From Palsa-459 sp963841965 (lineage in GTDB: Bacteria > Actinomycetota > Acidimicrobiia > Acidimicrobiales > RAAP-2): 64,000 nt of DNA. Below are positions 41,411 through 49,318 of this stretch, piece by piece. Position 1 is the stretch's first letter. Each line of letters begins with the position of its first letter. The DNA is taken from the NCBI GenBank assembly GCA_963841965.1, contig CAWJES010000014.1:42300-106299 (forward strand), read 5' to 3'. A program made the translations under genes and the position numbers. The notes beneath the pieces were generated by a model. It ran no database searches and had not been told where the DNA came from. It saw only the letters and a list, made by a program, of their open reading frames with translations.

Positions 41411-42901
41411 ATGACGACAGCGAACCGGGTCGACACCGTCATCGTGGGTGCGGGCTTCGGGGGGATCGCAGCGGCGATCAAGCTGCGCGAGCGGGGTATC
41501 AGCGACCTCATGGTCGTCGAGCGGGCCGGCGACCTCGGCGGCGCGTGGCGTGACAACACCTACCCGGGCTGCCGGTGCGACGTGCAGTCGAACCTCTACT
41601 CCCTCTCGTTCGCCCCGAACCCCCGCTGGACCGACACGTTCAGCGCGCAGGCGGAGATCTGGTCGTACCTGGACGACGTCGCGACCCGCTTCGGGGTCCG
41701 CGAGCGGATCTCGTTCGGCACCGACGTGCTCGATGTCTCGTTCGACGAGGCCGGCGCGACGTGGCGGCTCAGCACCTCGACCGGCGAGATCACGGCGTCG
41801 CACGTCGTGCTCGCCACAGGCGGCCTCGCTGAGCCGAAGCTGCCCGAGATCGAGGGTGTCGAGACATTCGCCGGCGATCTCATGCACTCCGCGCGATGGG
41901 ACCACGACGTCACGCTTGCGGGACGGCGCGTGGGCGTGGTCGGAACCGGCGCGAGCGCGGTCCAGCTGGTCCCCAAGATCGCGCCCGAGGTGTCGCGGCT
42001 CACCGTGTTCCAGCGAACCCCCGGATGGGTCCTCGCGCATCCCGGCCACCGTGTCCGATCCGCCACGCGCCGCCTCTACGAGCTGGTCCCGCTTGCCCAG
42101 CGGGCGGCTCGCGCGTTCGACTACTGGACGCGCGAGCTCCTGGTCCTCGCCTTCGTCCGGGACCCCGAGCGGATGCGGCGCGGCGAGCGCATGGCGATGG
42201 AGCACCTCGCCTCGCAGGTCAGCGACCCCGAGCTCCGCGAGCGCCTGACGCCCCGGTACACGATGGGTTGCAAGCGCGTGCTGCTCTCCGACGACTACTA
42301 CCCAGCCCTGGTCCGGGACAACGTCTCGCTCGAGACGAGGGCGATCGATCACGTCGAGCCCCGGGGCGTCGTGCTCGACGACGGCACGCTCGTGGACCTC
42401 GACGTCCTCATCTGCGCGACGGGCTTCCACGTGACGGACAATCCGATGGGCTCGAGGGTGCACGGCCGCGACGGCATCTCCCTGGCGGATGCCTACGACG
42501 CGGATCTCCCCACCTACCTCGGGTCCGCCTTCCCCGGCTTCCCGAACCTGTACATGCTCACGGGCCCGAACACAGGGCTCGGGCACTCCTCGATGCTCCT
42601 CATGATCGAGAGCCAGCTCGCCTACGTGACCGACGCCATCGCACGGTCGACCGCGATGCGCGGCGCGCTCGTCGAGCCGCGCCCCCAGGCGGCGCGCGCA
42701 TGGACGGACGCAATCGAGGCGACGCTCCCCTCGACCGTCTGGGGCACGGGCTGCACGAGCTGGTACCTGAACGAGCAGGGGCGGAACCCCACCATCTGGC
42801 CGGGCTTCACCTTCACGTTCCGCCGCGCCACCCGCTCGTTCCGGGTCGCCGACCACGTCGTTACGCTGCCGTCGAGGCGTGCTGCCTCCGCGGCGCGCTA
42901 G
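41411..42901 (+). CDS. Flavin-containing (Baeyer-Villiger type) monooxygenase, second copy
   Basis: The 496-residue enzyme has VIVGAGFGGIAAAIKL (FAD), GGAWRDNTYPGCRCDVQSN, the BVMO fingerprint FAGDLMHSARWDHD and the NADPH loop VGVVGTGASAVQLV. It is related to, but clearly diverged from, the enzyme at 36.6 kb. The start is ATG 41411, leaderless. It stands alone on the plus strand, followed by the secreted repeat protein. Substrate not known. Confidence 0.9.
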   Translation: MTTANRVDTVIVGAGFGGIAAAIKLRERGISDLMVVERAGDLGGAWRDNTYPGCRCDVQSNLYSLSFAPNPRWTDTFSAQAEIWSYLDDVATRFGVRERISFGTDVLDVSFDEAGATWRLSTSTGEITASHVVLATGGLAEPKLPEIEGVETFAGDLMHSARWDHDVTLAGRRVGVVGTGASAVQLVPKIAPEVSRLTVFQRTPGWVLAHPGHRVRSATRRLYELVPLAQRAARAFDYWTRELLVLAFVRDPERMRRGERMAMEHLASQVSDPELRERLTPRYTMGCKRVLLSDDYYPALVRDNVSLETRAIDHVEPRGVVLDDGTLVDLDVLICATGFHVTDNPMGSRVHGRDGISLADAYDADLPTYLGSAFPGFPNLYMLTGPNTGLGHSSMLLMIESQLAYVTDAIARSTAMRGALVEPRPQAARAWTDAIEATLPSTVWGTGCTSWYLNEQGRNPTIWPGFTFTFRRATRSFRVADHVVTLPSRRAASAAR

Positions 42902-42941
42902 CGCGGTACCTTTCTTCCCCAGCAGACCGGTCCGGAGGGAC

Positions 42942-44816
42942 ATGTTCGAGATCCCGGGCACCGCCCGCACGCCAGCACCACGTCGCCGCCGGGGTTGCGC
43001 CCTGGCCGCCGTCCTCGCCGTCGGGCTCGTCGCCCCATCCCTCGCCGCAGCCGCCGCGTCGGGCACTGCGGGCGCGGCCATCTCGCAGCCCGTCGTGGCC
43101 AGGCTCCCCGCGCCGCCGCTCACCGCGTCGACCCTCGGGTTCGTCCCGGGCCCCGTCACGTGCACCGCCGCGGGCGCGTGCGTCGCCGTCGGGCAGAACG
43201 AGAAGAAGAACAAGGCGGAGGAGATCGCCGTCGACACCCTGTCGGACGGCACGTGGACGTCGACGGGCGTGCCGCTGCCCCCGAGCGCGGTCCCGATCAC
43301 CAGCACCCTCGTGACCGACGTCTCGTGCGCCGTGGCCGGCGCGTGCATCGCCGTCGGCTCGTTCGACACCGGCTCGGACGCCGCCGGGAACCTCCGCGTG
43401 TCCGGATTCGTCGCCACCGAGTTCGGCGGGACATGGTCCCCCGCGAAGCTGCTGCCGGCGCCCCCGGGCGCGTCGCCGTCGCTCGGGTACTGGGCGACGG
43501 CCGTGTCGTGTGTCGCGCCGGCCGCGTGCCGGATCGTCGGGAACTACGGCCTCTCCTTCGGCGTCAGCTCGTTCGTCGACTCGTGGACCCTCGGCTCCTC
43601 GGCCAAGCCGTCGGTGACCGTCGTCGGGGCGCCACCGGGATACGACTGGCTCACCCTCGCGTCGATCGCGTGCACCTCCGCCGAAGGGTGCCAGGCCGCA
43701 GGCACCATGCAGACCGCCGCCGGCTCGCAGCTCGCGGTCGACGCCGGGTTCAGCGGTGCGGGGTGGACGAGGTTCACGGTGCTGAAGAACCCCTCGCAGG
43801 CGGGCGAGCAGGCGCTCGACTCGATCTCGTGCACGGGCCCGACCACCTGCACCGCAGTCGGCACCTACGACACCGTGCAGCCGGGCATCGGCGTCACCCA
43901 GCTGGTCGACGCCTACAGCCTCGTCGCAGGCCGCTGGGGCAGGGCCGCCGACCTGAGCATCCCCGGCGTGAAGACCGCCGGGGCGGTCGCCTCGAGGATC
44001 ACGTGCACCGCAGCTCCCGCCACCTGCACCGTGATCGGCGACTACTTCACCCCGTCGACCGTTGCCGAGCGCCACGTGATCGCCCAGTCGACGAACGGCG
44101 TGTGGCGCTCGTTCACCCCGGTCCCGGTCGGCATCCCCGCTGGATCCCAGTGGGGGCTCTCCGGGGTCGCCTGCGTGAGCGGGCCGACCTGCGAGGCCGT
44201 CGGCACCGTGGCAGCGGCGCACGGCGCGCCCGTGCCCGAGGCGATCCAGTGGGGCAAGCCACCCGTGGTCGTCACCCCGCCACCCCCCTCTCCGTCGGCG
44301 CGAGCCACGAGGGTCCGATCGCTGTCGTCGCAGCTGCTCTCGCTCAGCCAGTTCCCGGCGGGCTGGGTCGTCGACAGCGACGCAACCGGGTTCTCCGACT
44401 TCGCCCTCGGATGCATCGACGTGAACCCGATCCTGCACGCGAAGGGGAACAAGACCGCCGGGGTCGCCTATGAGGACGGGATCCTCCCGCTGCTCGGGGA
44501 GCTCCTGGTGTCCACGAAGTCGCCGACCGCCACGATGTCCAGGGTCATCGCGGCGATCGACGCGTGCCCCAAGTTCTCCGGGACCCTCGATTACGGCAAG
44601 GCCACGGGGACCGCGGCCGCGATCCCGTTCCCCAAGCTGGGCTCCCAGAGCGCCGCCTTCGCGATCTCGATCACCCTGGACGGCATCACGGCGAACGGCG
44701 ACTTCGCGATGGTCCGCAAGAACTCCACAGTCATGCAGATCTCGCTCCTCGCCTACACCGCGAACACCGCGGCGCTCGTGAAGTACGCGAAGCTGGCGCT
44801 CGCCCGCGTCGCGTAA
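42942..44816 (+). CDS. Secreted protein with seven Cys-pair repeats (probable beta-propeller)
   Basis: The 624-residue protein has a signal peptide (CALAAVLAVGLVAPSLAAAA, residues about 19-38). Then come seven repeats of about 50 residues with the pattern [VI]-x-C-x4-5-G/A-x-C-x-A-V-G, for example VSCAVAGACIAVGS, ISCTGPTTCTAVGT and VACVSGPTCEAVGT, between residues 72 and 420. Seven such units, each with one likely disulfide, suggest a seven-bladed propeller. A Pro/Ser linker leads to a C-terminal domain (LLSLSQFPAGWVVDS onwards) that resembles sensor or lipoprotein domains. GGAGG supports ATG 42942. Function is unknown. Confidence 0.7.
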   Translation: MFEIPGTARTPAPRRRRGCALAAVLAVGLVAPSLAAAAASGTAGAAISQPVVARLPAPPLTASTLGFVPGPVTCTAAGACVAVGQNEKKNKAEEIAVDTLSDGTWTSTGVPLPPSAVPITSTLVTDVSCAVAGACIAVGSFDTGSDAAGNLRVSGFVATEFGGTWSPAKLLPAPPGASPSLGYWATAVSCVAPAACRIVGNYGLSFGVSSFVDSWTLGSSAKPSVTVVGAPPGYDWLTLASIACTSAEGCQAAGTMQTAAGSQLAVDAGFSGAGWTRFTVLKNPSQAGEQALDSISCTGPTTCTAVGTYDTVQPGIGVTQLVDAYSLVAGRWGRAADLSIPGVKTAGAVASRITCTAAPATCTVIGDYFTPSTVAERHVIAQSTNGVWRSFTPVPVGIPAGSQWGLSGVACVSGPTCEAVGTVAAAHGAPVPEAIQWGKPPVVVTPPPPSPSARATRVRSLSSQLLSLSQFPAGWVVDSDATGFSDFALGCIDVNPILHAKGNKTAGVAYEDGILPLLGELLVSTKSPTATMSRVIAAIDACPKFSGTLDYGKATGTAAAIPFPKLGSQSAAFAISITLDGITANGDFAMVRKNSTVMQISLLAYTANTAALVKYAKLALARVA

Positions 44817-44820
44817 GGCG

Positions 44821-45849
44821 CTACCAGACCTCGTTGCGGCGGGCCTTCGCCCGCGCGCGGTACATCGCCTTCTGCTCGGCCTGGGCCTGCTTGTCGGCAC
44901 GACGCGCGTTCCACGCCGCATCACGAAGCGCCGCCTCGTACGCGGCGTACCGTTCGGAGGACAGCGAGCCATCCTCCAGCGCGGCGCGGATCGCGCACCC
45001 GGGCTCCGTCCCGTGGGCGCAGTCCGCGAACCGGCACGCCTCAGCGACGTCCGCGACGTCCGCGAATCCCTCGTCCACCGAGTCGCGGCTGATCGGTGCC
45101 GCGACCTCACGCAGGCCGGGGGTGTCGATGACCGCACCGCCCATCGGCAGCGGGACGAGCTGGCGGTGCGAGGTGGTGTGGCGCCCCTGCCCTCCGGCGG
45201 CCGTCTCGCCGACATCGATCACGTGCTCGCCTGCGAGAAGATTCGTCAGAGTCGACTTCCCGGCCCCGGACTCGCCGAGGAGCACGATCGTGCGCCCAGC
45301 GATCCGTGCTCGAAGCTCGTCAAGCCCAGCTCCGGTGACGACGCTGAGGGCGATCACGTCGGTGTCGAGCGTGAAGGATCGCACCTCGTCGATCGCGGCC
45401 GACGGATCCTCGACGAGGTCCGACTTCGTGAGCACCACGAGCGGCACCGCCCCGCTCTCGTAGGTGAGGGTGAGGAGCGCCTGGACCCTCGACACCGACA
45501 CGGCGAGGTCGAGCGGTCGCATGATGAGGATCACATCGACGTTGGCGGCCATCACCTGGAGCGTCTCGCGGCGGTCTCCCACGAGCCGCGTCACCGCGGA
45601 CCGCCGCTCGAGGACCGAGTGGATCGAGTGATCCGGTGCGACCGCCACCCAGTCGCCGACGGCGAGGTCCAAGAACAGCGGGATTGCGACCCGGAGGTCG
45701 GCGCCCTTGACCAGCGCCGTGGCGATCCCCCGGTCAACCCGGATGATCCGCCCGGGCGCGAGGGCTGGGTCCTGCAGCGATGCGAACTCCGCACGGCGCT
45801 GCTCGTCGAAGCCGATGGATTCAAGCGCGACGGAGAAGTGATCAGACAA
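44821..45849 (-). CDS. rsgA: Ribosome small subunit-dependent GTPase A
   Basis: The 342-residue circularly permuted GTPase helps 30S maturation. An OB-like start (PGRIIRVDRGIATALV) is followed by the G4 motif VVLTKSDL, then G1 LLGESGAGKSTLTNLL, G3 VIDTPGLREV, and the C-terminal zinc knuckle C-x5-C-x-H-x5-C (CRFADCAHGTEPGC). The start is taken as TTG 45849, just behind AAAGGGAG; GTG 45876 is possible, but it sits inside a hairpin and lacks a ribosome site. A mini-ORF and a strong stem precede it. Confidence 0.92.
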   Translation of the reverse strand: MSDHFSVALESIGFDEQRRAEFASLQDPALAPGRIIRVDRGIATALVKGADLRVAIPLFLDLAVGDWVAVAPDHSIHSVLERRSAVTRLVGDRRETLQVMAANVDVILIMRPLDLAVSVSRVQALLTLTYESGAVPLVVLTKSDLVEDPSAAIDEVRSFTLDTDVIALSVVTGAGLDELRARIAGRTIVLLGESGAGKSTLTNLLAGEHVIDVGETAAGGQGRHTTSHRQLVPLPMGGAVIDTPGLREVAAPISRDSVDEGFADVADVAEACRFADCAHGTEPGCAIRAALEDGSLSSERYAAYEAALRDAAWNARRADKQAQAEQKAMYRARAKARRNEVW

Positions 45850-45878
45850 GGGTGCTCCCTTTTCCGAGGGGCGCACCC
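45850..45878 (-). promoter_or_regulatory. Hairpin covering the rsgA ribosome site
   Basis: On the mRNA GGGTGC (45873-45878) pairs with GCACCC (45850-45855), and inside it CCCCT pairs with AAGGG, with a CGGAA-type loop. The 3' arm contains the AAAGGGAG ribosome site, and the TTG start lies directly after the stem. When folded it should block initiation at 45849. Confidence 0.6.
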
Positions 45879-45888
45879 GTTCTGTGGG

Positions 45889-45942
45889 TCAGGGGCGTCC
45901 CGAGAGGATGGACATCGTGGCTTCGCGTGGGTTGCTCTGCAT
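45889..45942 (-). CDS. 17-residue mini-ORF in the rsgA leader
   Basis: ATG 45942 is preceded by GAGGAGGTG, one of the best ribosome sites in the window. The frame reads MQSNPREATMSILSGRP and stops with TGA at 45889-45891, 11 bp before the hairpin that covers the rsgA ribosome site. It has no homologue that could be recognised. Its position suggests a regulatory leader peptide, not a structural protein. Confidence 0.55.
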   Translation of the reverse strand: MQSNPREATMSILSGRP

Positions 45943-45997
45943 CACGGCACCTCCTCTTCTCGGTCTGCGCAGCGTATCGCGCACGGCGCGAGGCGGC

Positions 45998-47056
45998 TCA
46001 GTCGAGCGACAGCGGGAGGTCGTCGCTCACGGAATCCGCCTCTGCGGACTCCGCGGGCTCCTCGACCTTCGGCGCCAGGTGCGCGCGCACGCGCTCGTCG
46101 ATCTCGGCCATCAGCTGGGGGTTCTCCGAGAGGAACGTCTTCGCGTTCTCCCGGCCCTGGCCGAGCTGCTCGCCCTCATAGGTGAACCAAGCGCCCGACT
46201 TCTTGATGAACCCCAGGTCCACGGCCACGTCGAGGAGGGAGCCCTCGCGGCTGATGCCCTGGCCGTACATGATGTCGAACTCGGCCTGGCGGAACGGGGC
46301 GCCGCACTTGTTCTTCACGACCTTGGCGCGGGTCCTGTTTCCGACGACCTCGGTCCCGTCCTTGATCGACTCGATCCGACGGATGTCGATCCGGATCGAC
46401 GCATAGAACTTGAGCGCGCGCCCACCGGGCGTCACCTCGGGCGAGCCGTAGATCACGCCGATCTTCTCGCGCAGCTGGTTGATGAAGATCGCCACCGTGT
46501 TGGACCGCGACAGGTTCGCCGTGATCTTGCGCAGCGCCTGGCTCATGAGCCGGGCCTGGAGGCCGACGTGCGAGTCGCCCATGTCGCCCTCGATCTCGGC
46601 CTTGGGGGTGAGGGCGGCCACCGAGTCGATGACGAGCACGTCGAGCGCCCCCGACCGGATCAGCATGTCCGCGATCTCCAGGGCCTGCTCGCCCGTGTCG
46701 GGCTGCGAGATGAGGAGGTCGTCCACGTTGACACCGATGGCACTCGCGTAGACGGGGTCCATCGCGTGCTCCGCGTCGATGTAGGCACAGATGCCGCCGT
46801 TGCGCTGGGCCTCGGCGACGACGTGCGTGGCGAGCGTGGACTTGCCCGAGGACTCGGGTCCGTAGATCTCCACGATCCGGCCTCGGGGCAACCCGCCGAT
46901 CCCGAGCGCGAGGTCCAGGGAGAGCGCGCCCGTCGGGATGGATTCGACCTGCATGTGGACGTTCTCGCCGAGCCGCATGATCGAGCCCTTGCCGAACTGC
47001 TTCTCGATCGCGGTGAGTGCGGTGTCCAGTGCCTTGTTCTGATCGTCGGTTGCCAT
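45998..47056 (-). CDS. recA: Recombinase A
   Basis: The 352-residue strand-exchange ATPase has IVEIYGPESSGKSTLATHVV (Walker A, residues about 70-89), ALDVLVIDSVAALTPKAEIE (Walker B), loop L1 GDMGDSHVGLQARLMSQALRKI in part, and the L2 region INQLREKIGVIYGSPEVTPGG in part. ATG 47056 has AAGGAG upstream; the earlier in-frame start is disregarded. There is no recX next to it, which is unusual in Actinomycetota; the gene after it is rsgA. A LexA box lies upstream, inside the end of thpR. Confidence 0.97.
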   Translation of the reverse strand: MATDDQNKALDTALTAIEKQFGKGSIMRLGENVHMQVESIPTGALSLDLALGIGGLPRGRIVEIYGPESSGKSTLATHVVAEAQRNGGICAYIDAEHAMDPVYASAIGVNVDDLLISQPDTGEQALEIADMLIRSGALDVLVIDSVAALTPKAEIEGDMGDSHVGLQARLMSQALRKITANLSRSNTVAIFINQLREKIGVIYGSPEVTPGGRALKFYASIRIDIRRIESIKDGTEVVGNRTRAKVVKNKCGAPFRQAEFDIMYGQGISREGSLLDVAVDLGFIKKSGAWFTYEGEQLGQGRENAKTFLSENPQLMAEIDERVRAHLAPKVEEPAESAEADSVSDDLPLSLD

Positions 47057-47081
47057 CGTGCTCCTTGTCCTTGTCTCGGGC

Positions 47082-47145
47082 ACCCTAGGGAGTCGGTGTC
47101 ACATCGTTCGTCCCGATCGGATGACCCTACACGAACACCTGTTCG
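47082..47145 (-). promoter_or_regulatory. recA promoter region with LexA (SOS) box
   Basis: CGAACACCTGTTCG (47132-47145) holds a perfect GAAC-N4-GTTC LexA box. On the minus strand it is followed at once by TAGGGT (47124-47129), a good -10 box, which overlaps the TAG stop of thpR. A second TAGGGT (47082-47087) lies closer to recA and could be a constitutive start about 20 nt before the ribosome site. The box is thus inside thpR coding sequence. Confidence 0.75.
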
Positions 47146-47672
47146 CCCTGGCGGATCCCCTCGCCGAACGCGAACCGCGCGACCACCCGGTGGACCGCGC
47201 GCGCTGGCTCGAGCCTCGAGACCACCAGCGCTGCCTCGGACGCCGAGAAGTCGGCGTGGATCGGCTGGCCCGTCCACCCGCCCGGCAGGCGGCCGCGCCC
47301 TCGCGCCCTGGCGATCGTGAGGTGCCCCCGGAACGGTCGGTCCCGGGGCTCCGCCAGATCCCCAACCGCGAGGTCCACGGCGCGCGCAGCATCCTGCGCA
47401 CCGTCAGCGGGGACGAACAGGACCCGTGCCGAGGTCCCGAGCGCCGTGATCGGGCCGAGCCGCACCGTGAACGGGTCCATCGAGGCGAGCGCCGGGACGA
47501 GCGCTCGGGCGACGAGGTCCAGCCCCGATGCGTCGAGCTCCCCGAGGAACCGGAGCGTCACGTGCCAGTCGGCCATGTCGGAGACGCGCCAGGCCCCGTC
47601 GTCCTCAGGGGCGACGTCGGCGATCCGGGACCGCGCCTCCTCGTCCGGGTAGAGCGCCACGAAGGCACGCAC
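47127..47672 (-). CDS. thpR: RNA 2',3'-cyclic phosphodiesterase
   Basis: The 181-residue 2H-family enzyme opens RNA 2',3'-cyclic phosphates. Both HxTx motifs are present: DWHVTLRFLGELD and RGHLTIARARGR. It begins RAFVALYPDEEARSRI. The start is GTG 47672, six bases after the stop of the transporter gene, with no separate promoter seen, so the two are probably co-transcribed. Its last codons contain the recA LexA box. Confidence 0.9.
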   Translation of the reverse strand: MRAFVALYPDEEARSRIADVAPEDDGAWRVSDMADWHVTLRFLGELDASGLDLVARALVPALASMDPFTVRLGPITALGTSARVLFVPADGAQDAARAVDLAVGDLAEPRDRPFRGHLTIARARGRGRLPGGWTGQPIHADFSASEAALVVSRLEPARAVHRVVARFAFGEGIRQGEQVFV

Positions 47673-47677
47673 GGCGG

Positions 47678-49219
47678 CTACTCGATCGGACCCTGGTGCT
47701 CGGCCACGATCCCACCTTCGGGGTCGACGACGGCGAGCGGCTCCACCCGTGCGAGGTCCGGGTTCACGGCGAGGTCCTTCATCTGCAGGGCAGCGGCCCG
47801 CCTCCCCTTGGTCGTGAAGGCGATGATGAAGCCGACGATGAGGAGCCCCACGGCAGCAACGGGGGCCCACAGGGTCGGCCTCGGGACCTTGTAGAAGGAG
47901 GCCCAGATGGCTCCGCCGGTGATCGCGATGCCGACCGCCGCGGCGAAGGTCGCCCCCGAGCCGGCCCGGAACGTCCGCAGCGATCCGAGCGACATCAGCA
48001 GGTAGACCACGACGAGCGCGAACCCGCCCAGAGTGGAGTCCCACGCGAAGATCGAGAAGTAGTGCGGGTTGCCGGGCAGTGCGAAGAGGCTCGTCCAGAA
48101 CTGGGTGATGAGCACGTTGACGATGGCGAGGCCTACCATGAGCAGGATCGCGGCGACCGGGGTGCCGTACTTCCTTGAGGTCCTCGCGAGCACGCTCGGG
48201 ATGCGGCGGTCCCTGGCGAGCGCGAACACGCCGCGCGACCCCGCCACGCCGGTCCCGATCGTCACCGCGATCATGTCGAAGAGGACGACCAGCTCCAAGA
48301 GCCGGTCGATCCACAGACCGCCGTAGCCGCCCTCGGTCGCCGGCGCGCCGAGCGCGAACAGCGGTGCCGCGGCCGCCGAGGTGATGGCCTTCAGGCTCAG
48401 GTGGAACCCGGCGACCTGCACGTATGCCGCGAGCACGAAGAAGACCGCTGCGATCCCCGCCGTCATCATGACCGCGAGCGGGATCTCGCGCTTCGGGTCC
48501 TTGGTCTCCTCCCCGAGGTTGGCCGCGGTCTCGAAGCCGACGAACAGGAGCACGCCGTAGACGACGCCGAAGAAGATGCCGCTCCAGCCCTGCGCGGAGG
48601 AGGATGGCTTGAACGGGGCCCACGTGTTCTCGTGACCGAGCTTGACGATCACCATGATGAAGAAGCCGAGGACCACGAGGAAGGACACGAGCGCGAGCGC
48701 GAGCTGCATCCTCGTCGAGATCCGGACCCCGAAGTAGAGCGTCACGAAGAGCAGCGCGATGAGCAGGCACGACCAGGCCCAGCCCGGCAGCGGCGTCACC
48801 TTGAACTCGCTCTCGATCGTGTCGTGGACGTACCCCCCGACGAGGACGATCAGGCCGACGCTGAGGACGATGATCCCGCAGTAGTAGAGGAACCCCGAGG
48901 CGACGCCCACCTTGGGCCCGAGCCCCCTCGAGACGTAGTCGTACAGGGAGCCGGCAGACTGGATCTGGCGGGTGTACCGAGAGACAATCCATCCGAGCGC
49001 GATCACGCCGATGGCGGCGATGATCACCGACACCGGCGCGGCGACTCCGCCGCCCTTCCCGGTGGCGCTCGTCACGCCCACGACGAGCGGGACGAGGAAG
49101 GCGGCCGAGAAGACCGGCCCCATGAACCCGACGGACTGGGCAACGACGTCCTTCAGCCCCAACTTCTTGGCGCCGAGCGTCTCGTACGACGTTGTCGTCT
49201 TCTTCGGTTCATCAGCCAT
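47678..49219 (-). CDS. APC family amino acid permease
   Basis: The 513-residue membrane protein has a short N-terminal head (ETLGAKKLGLKDVVAQSVGFMGP) and about twelve helices. Helix 6 region FGVVYGVLLFVGFETAANLGEE is typical of the APC superfamily. A soluble tail of about 45 residues follows the last helix. Substrate is probably an amino acid or amine and is not otherwise known. It is the first gene of a unit with thpR. Confidence 0.85.
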   Translation of the reverse strand: MADEPKKTTTSYETLGAKKLGLKDVVAQSVGFMGPVFSAAFLVPLVVGVTSATGKGGGVAAPVSVIIAAIGVIALGWIVSRYTRQIQSAGSLYDYVSRGLGPKVGVASGFLYYCGIIVLSVGLIVLVGGYVHDTIESEFKVTPLPGWAWSCLLIALLFVTLYFGVRISTRMQLALALVSFLVVLGFFIMVIVKLGHENTWAPFKPSSSAQGWSGIFFGVVYGVLLFVGFETAANLGEETKDPKREIPLAVMMTAGIAAVFFVLAAYVQVAGFHLSLKAITSAAAAPLFALGAPATEGGYGGLWIDRLLELVVLFDMIAVTIGTGVAGSRGVFALARDRRIPSVLARTSRKYGTPVAAILLMVGLAIVNVLITQFWTSLFALPGNPHYFSIFAWDSTLGGFALVVVYLLMSLGSLRTFRAGSGATFAAAVGIAITGGAIWASFYKVPRPTLWAPVAAVGLLIVGFIIAFTTKGRRAAALQMKDLAVNPDLARVEPLAVVDPEGGIVAEHQGPIE

Positions 49220-49318
49220 CTATCGACCCCCCCACTTCACTCGGCCGCACAGTGCGGATGAACGATCGTAGGAAGACACGGACCAGCCCGCAAGGATGCC
49301 CCTGGCGCAGGCGATTCG

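Noticed and set aside
41360..43417. A very long minus-strand open frame extending the acyltransferase gene upstream through the second monooxygenase.
   Set aside because: It is antisense to a clear flavin monooxygenase and rich in Arg, Gly and Pro; the hexapeptide protein starts with its own -10 box at GTG 41359.
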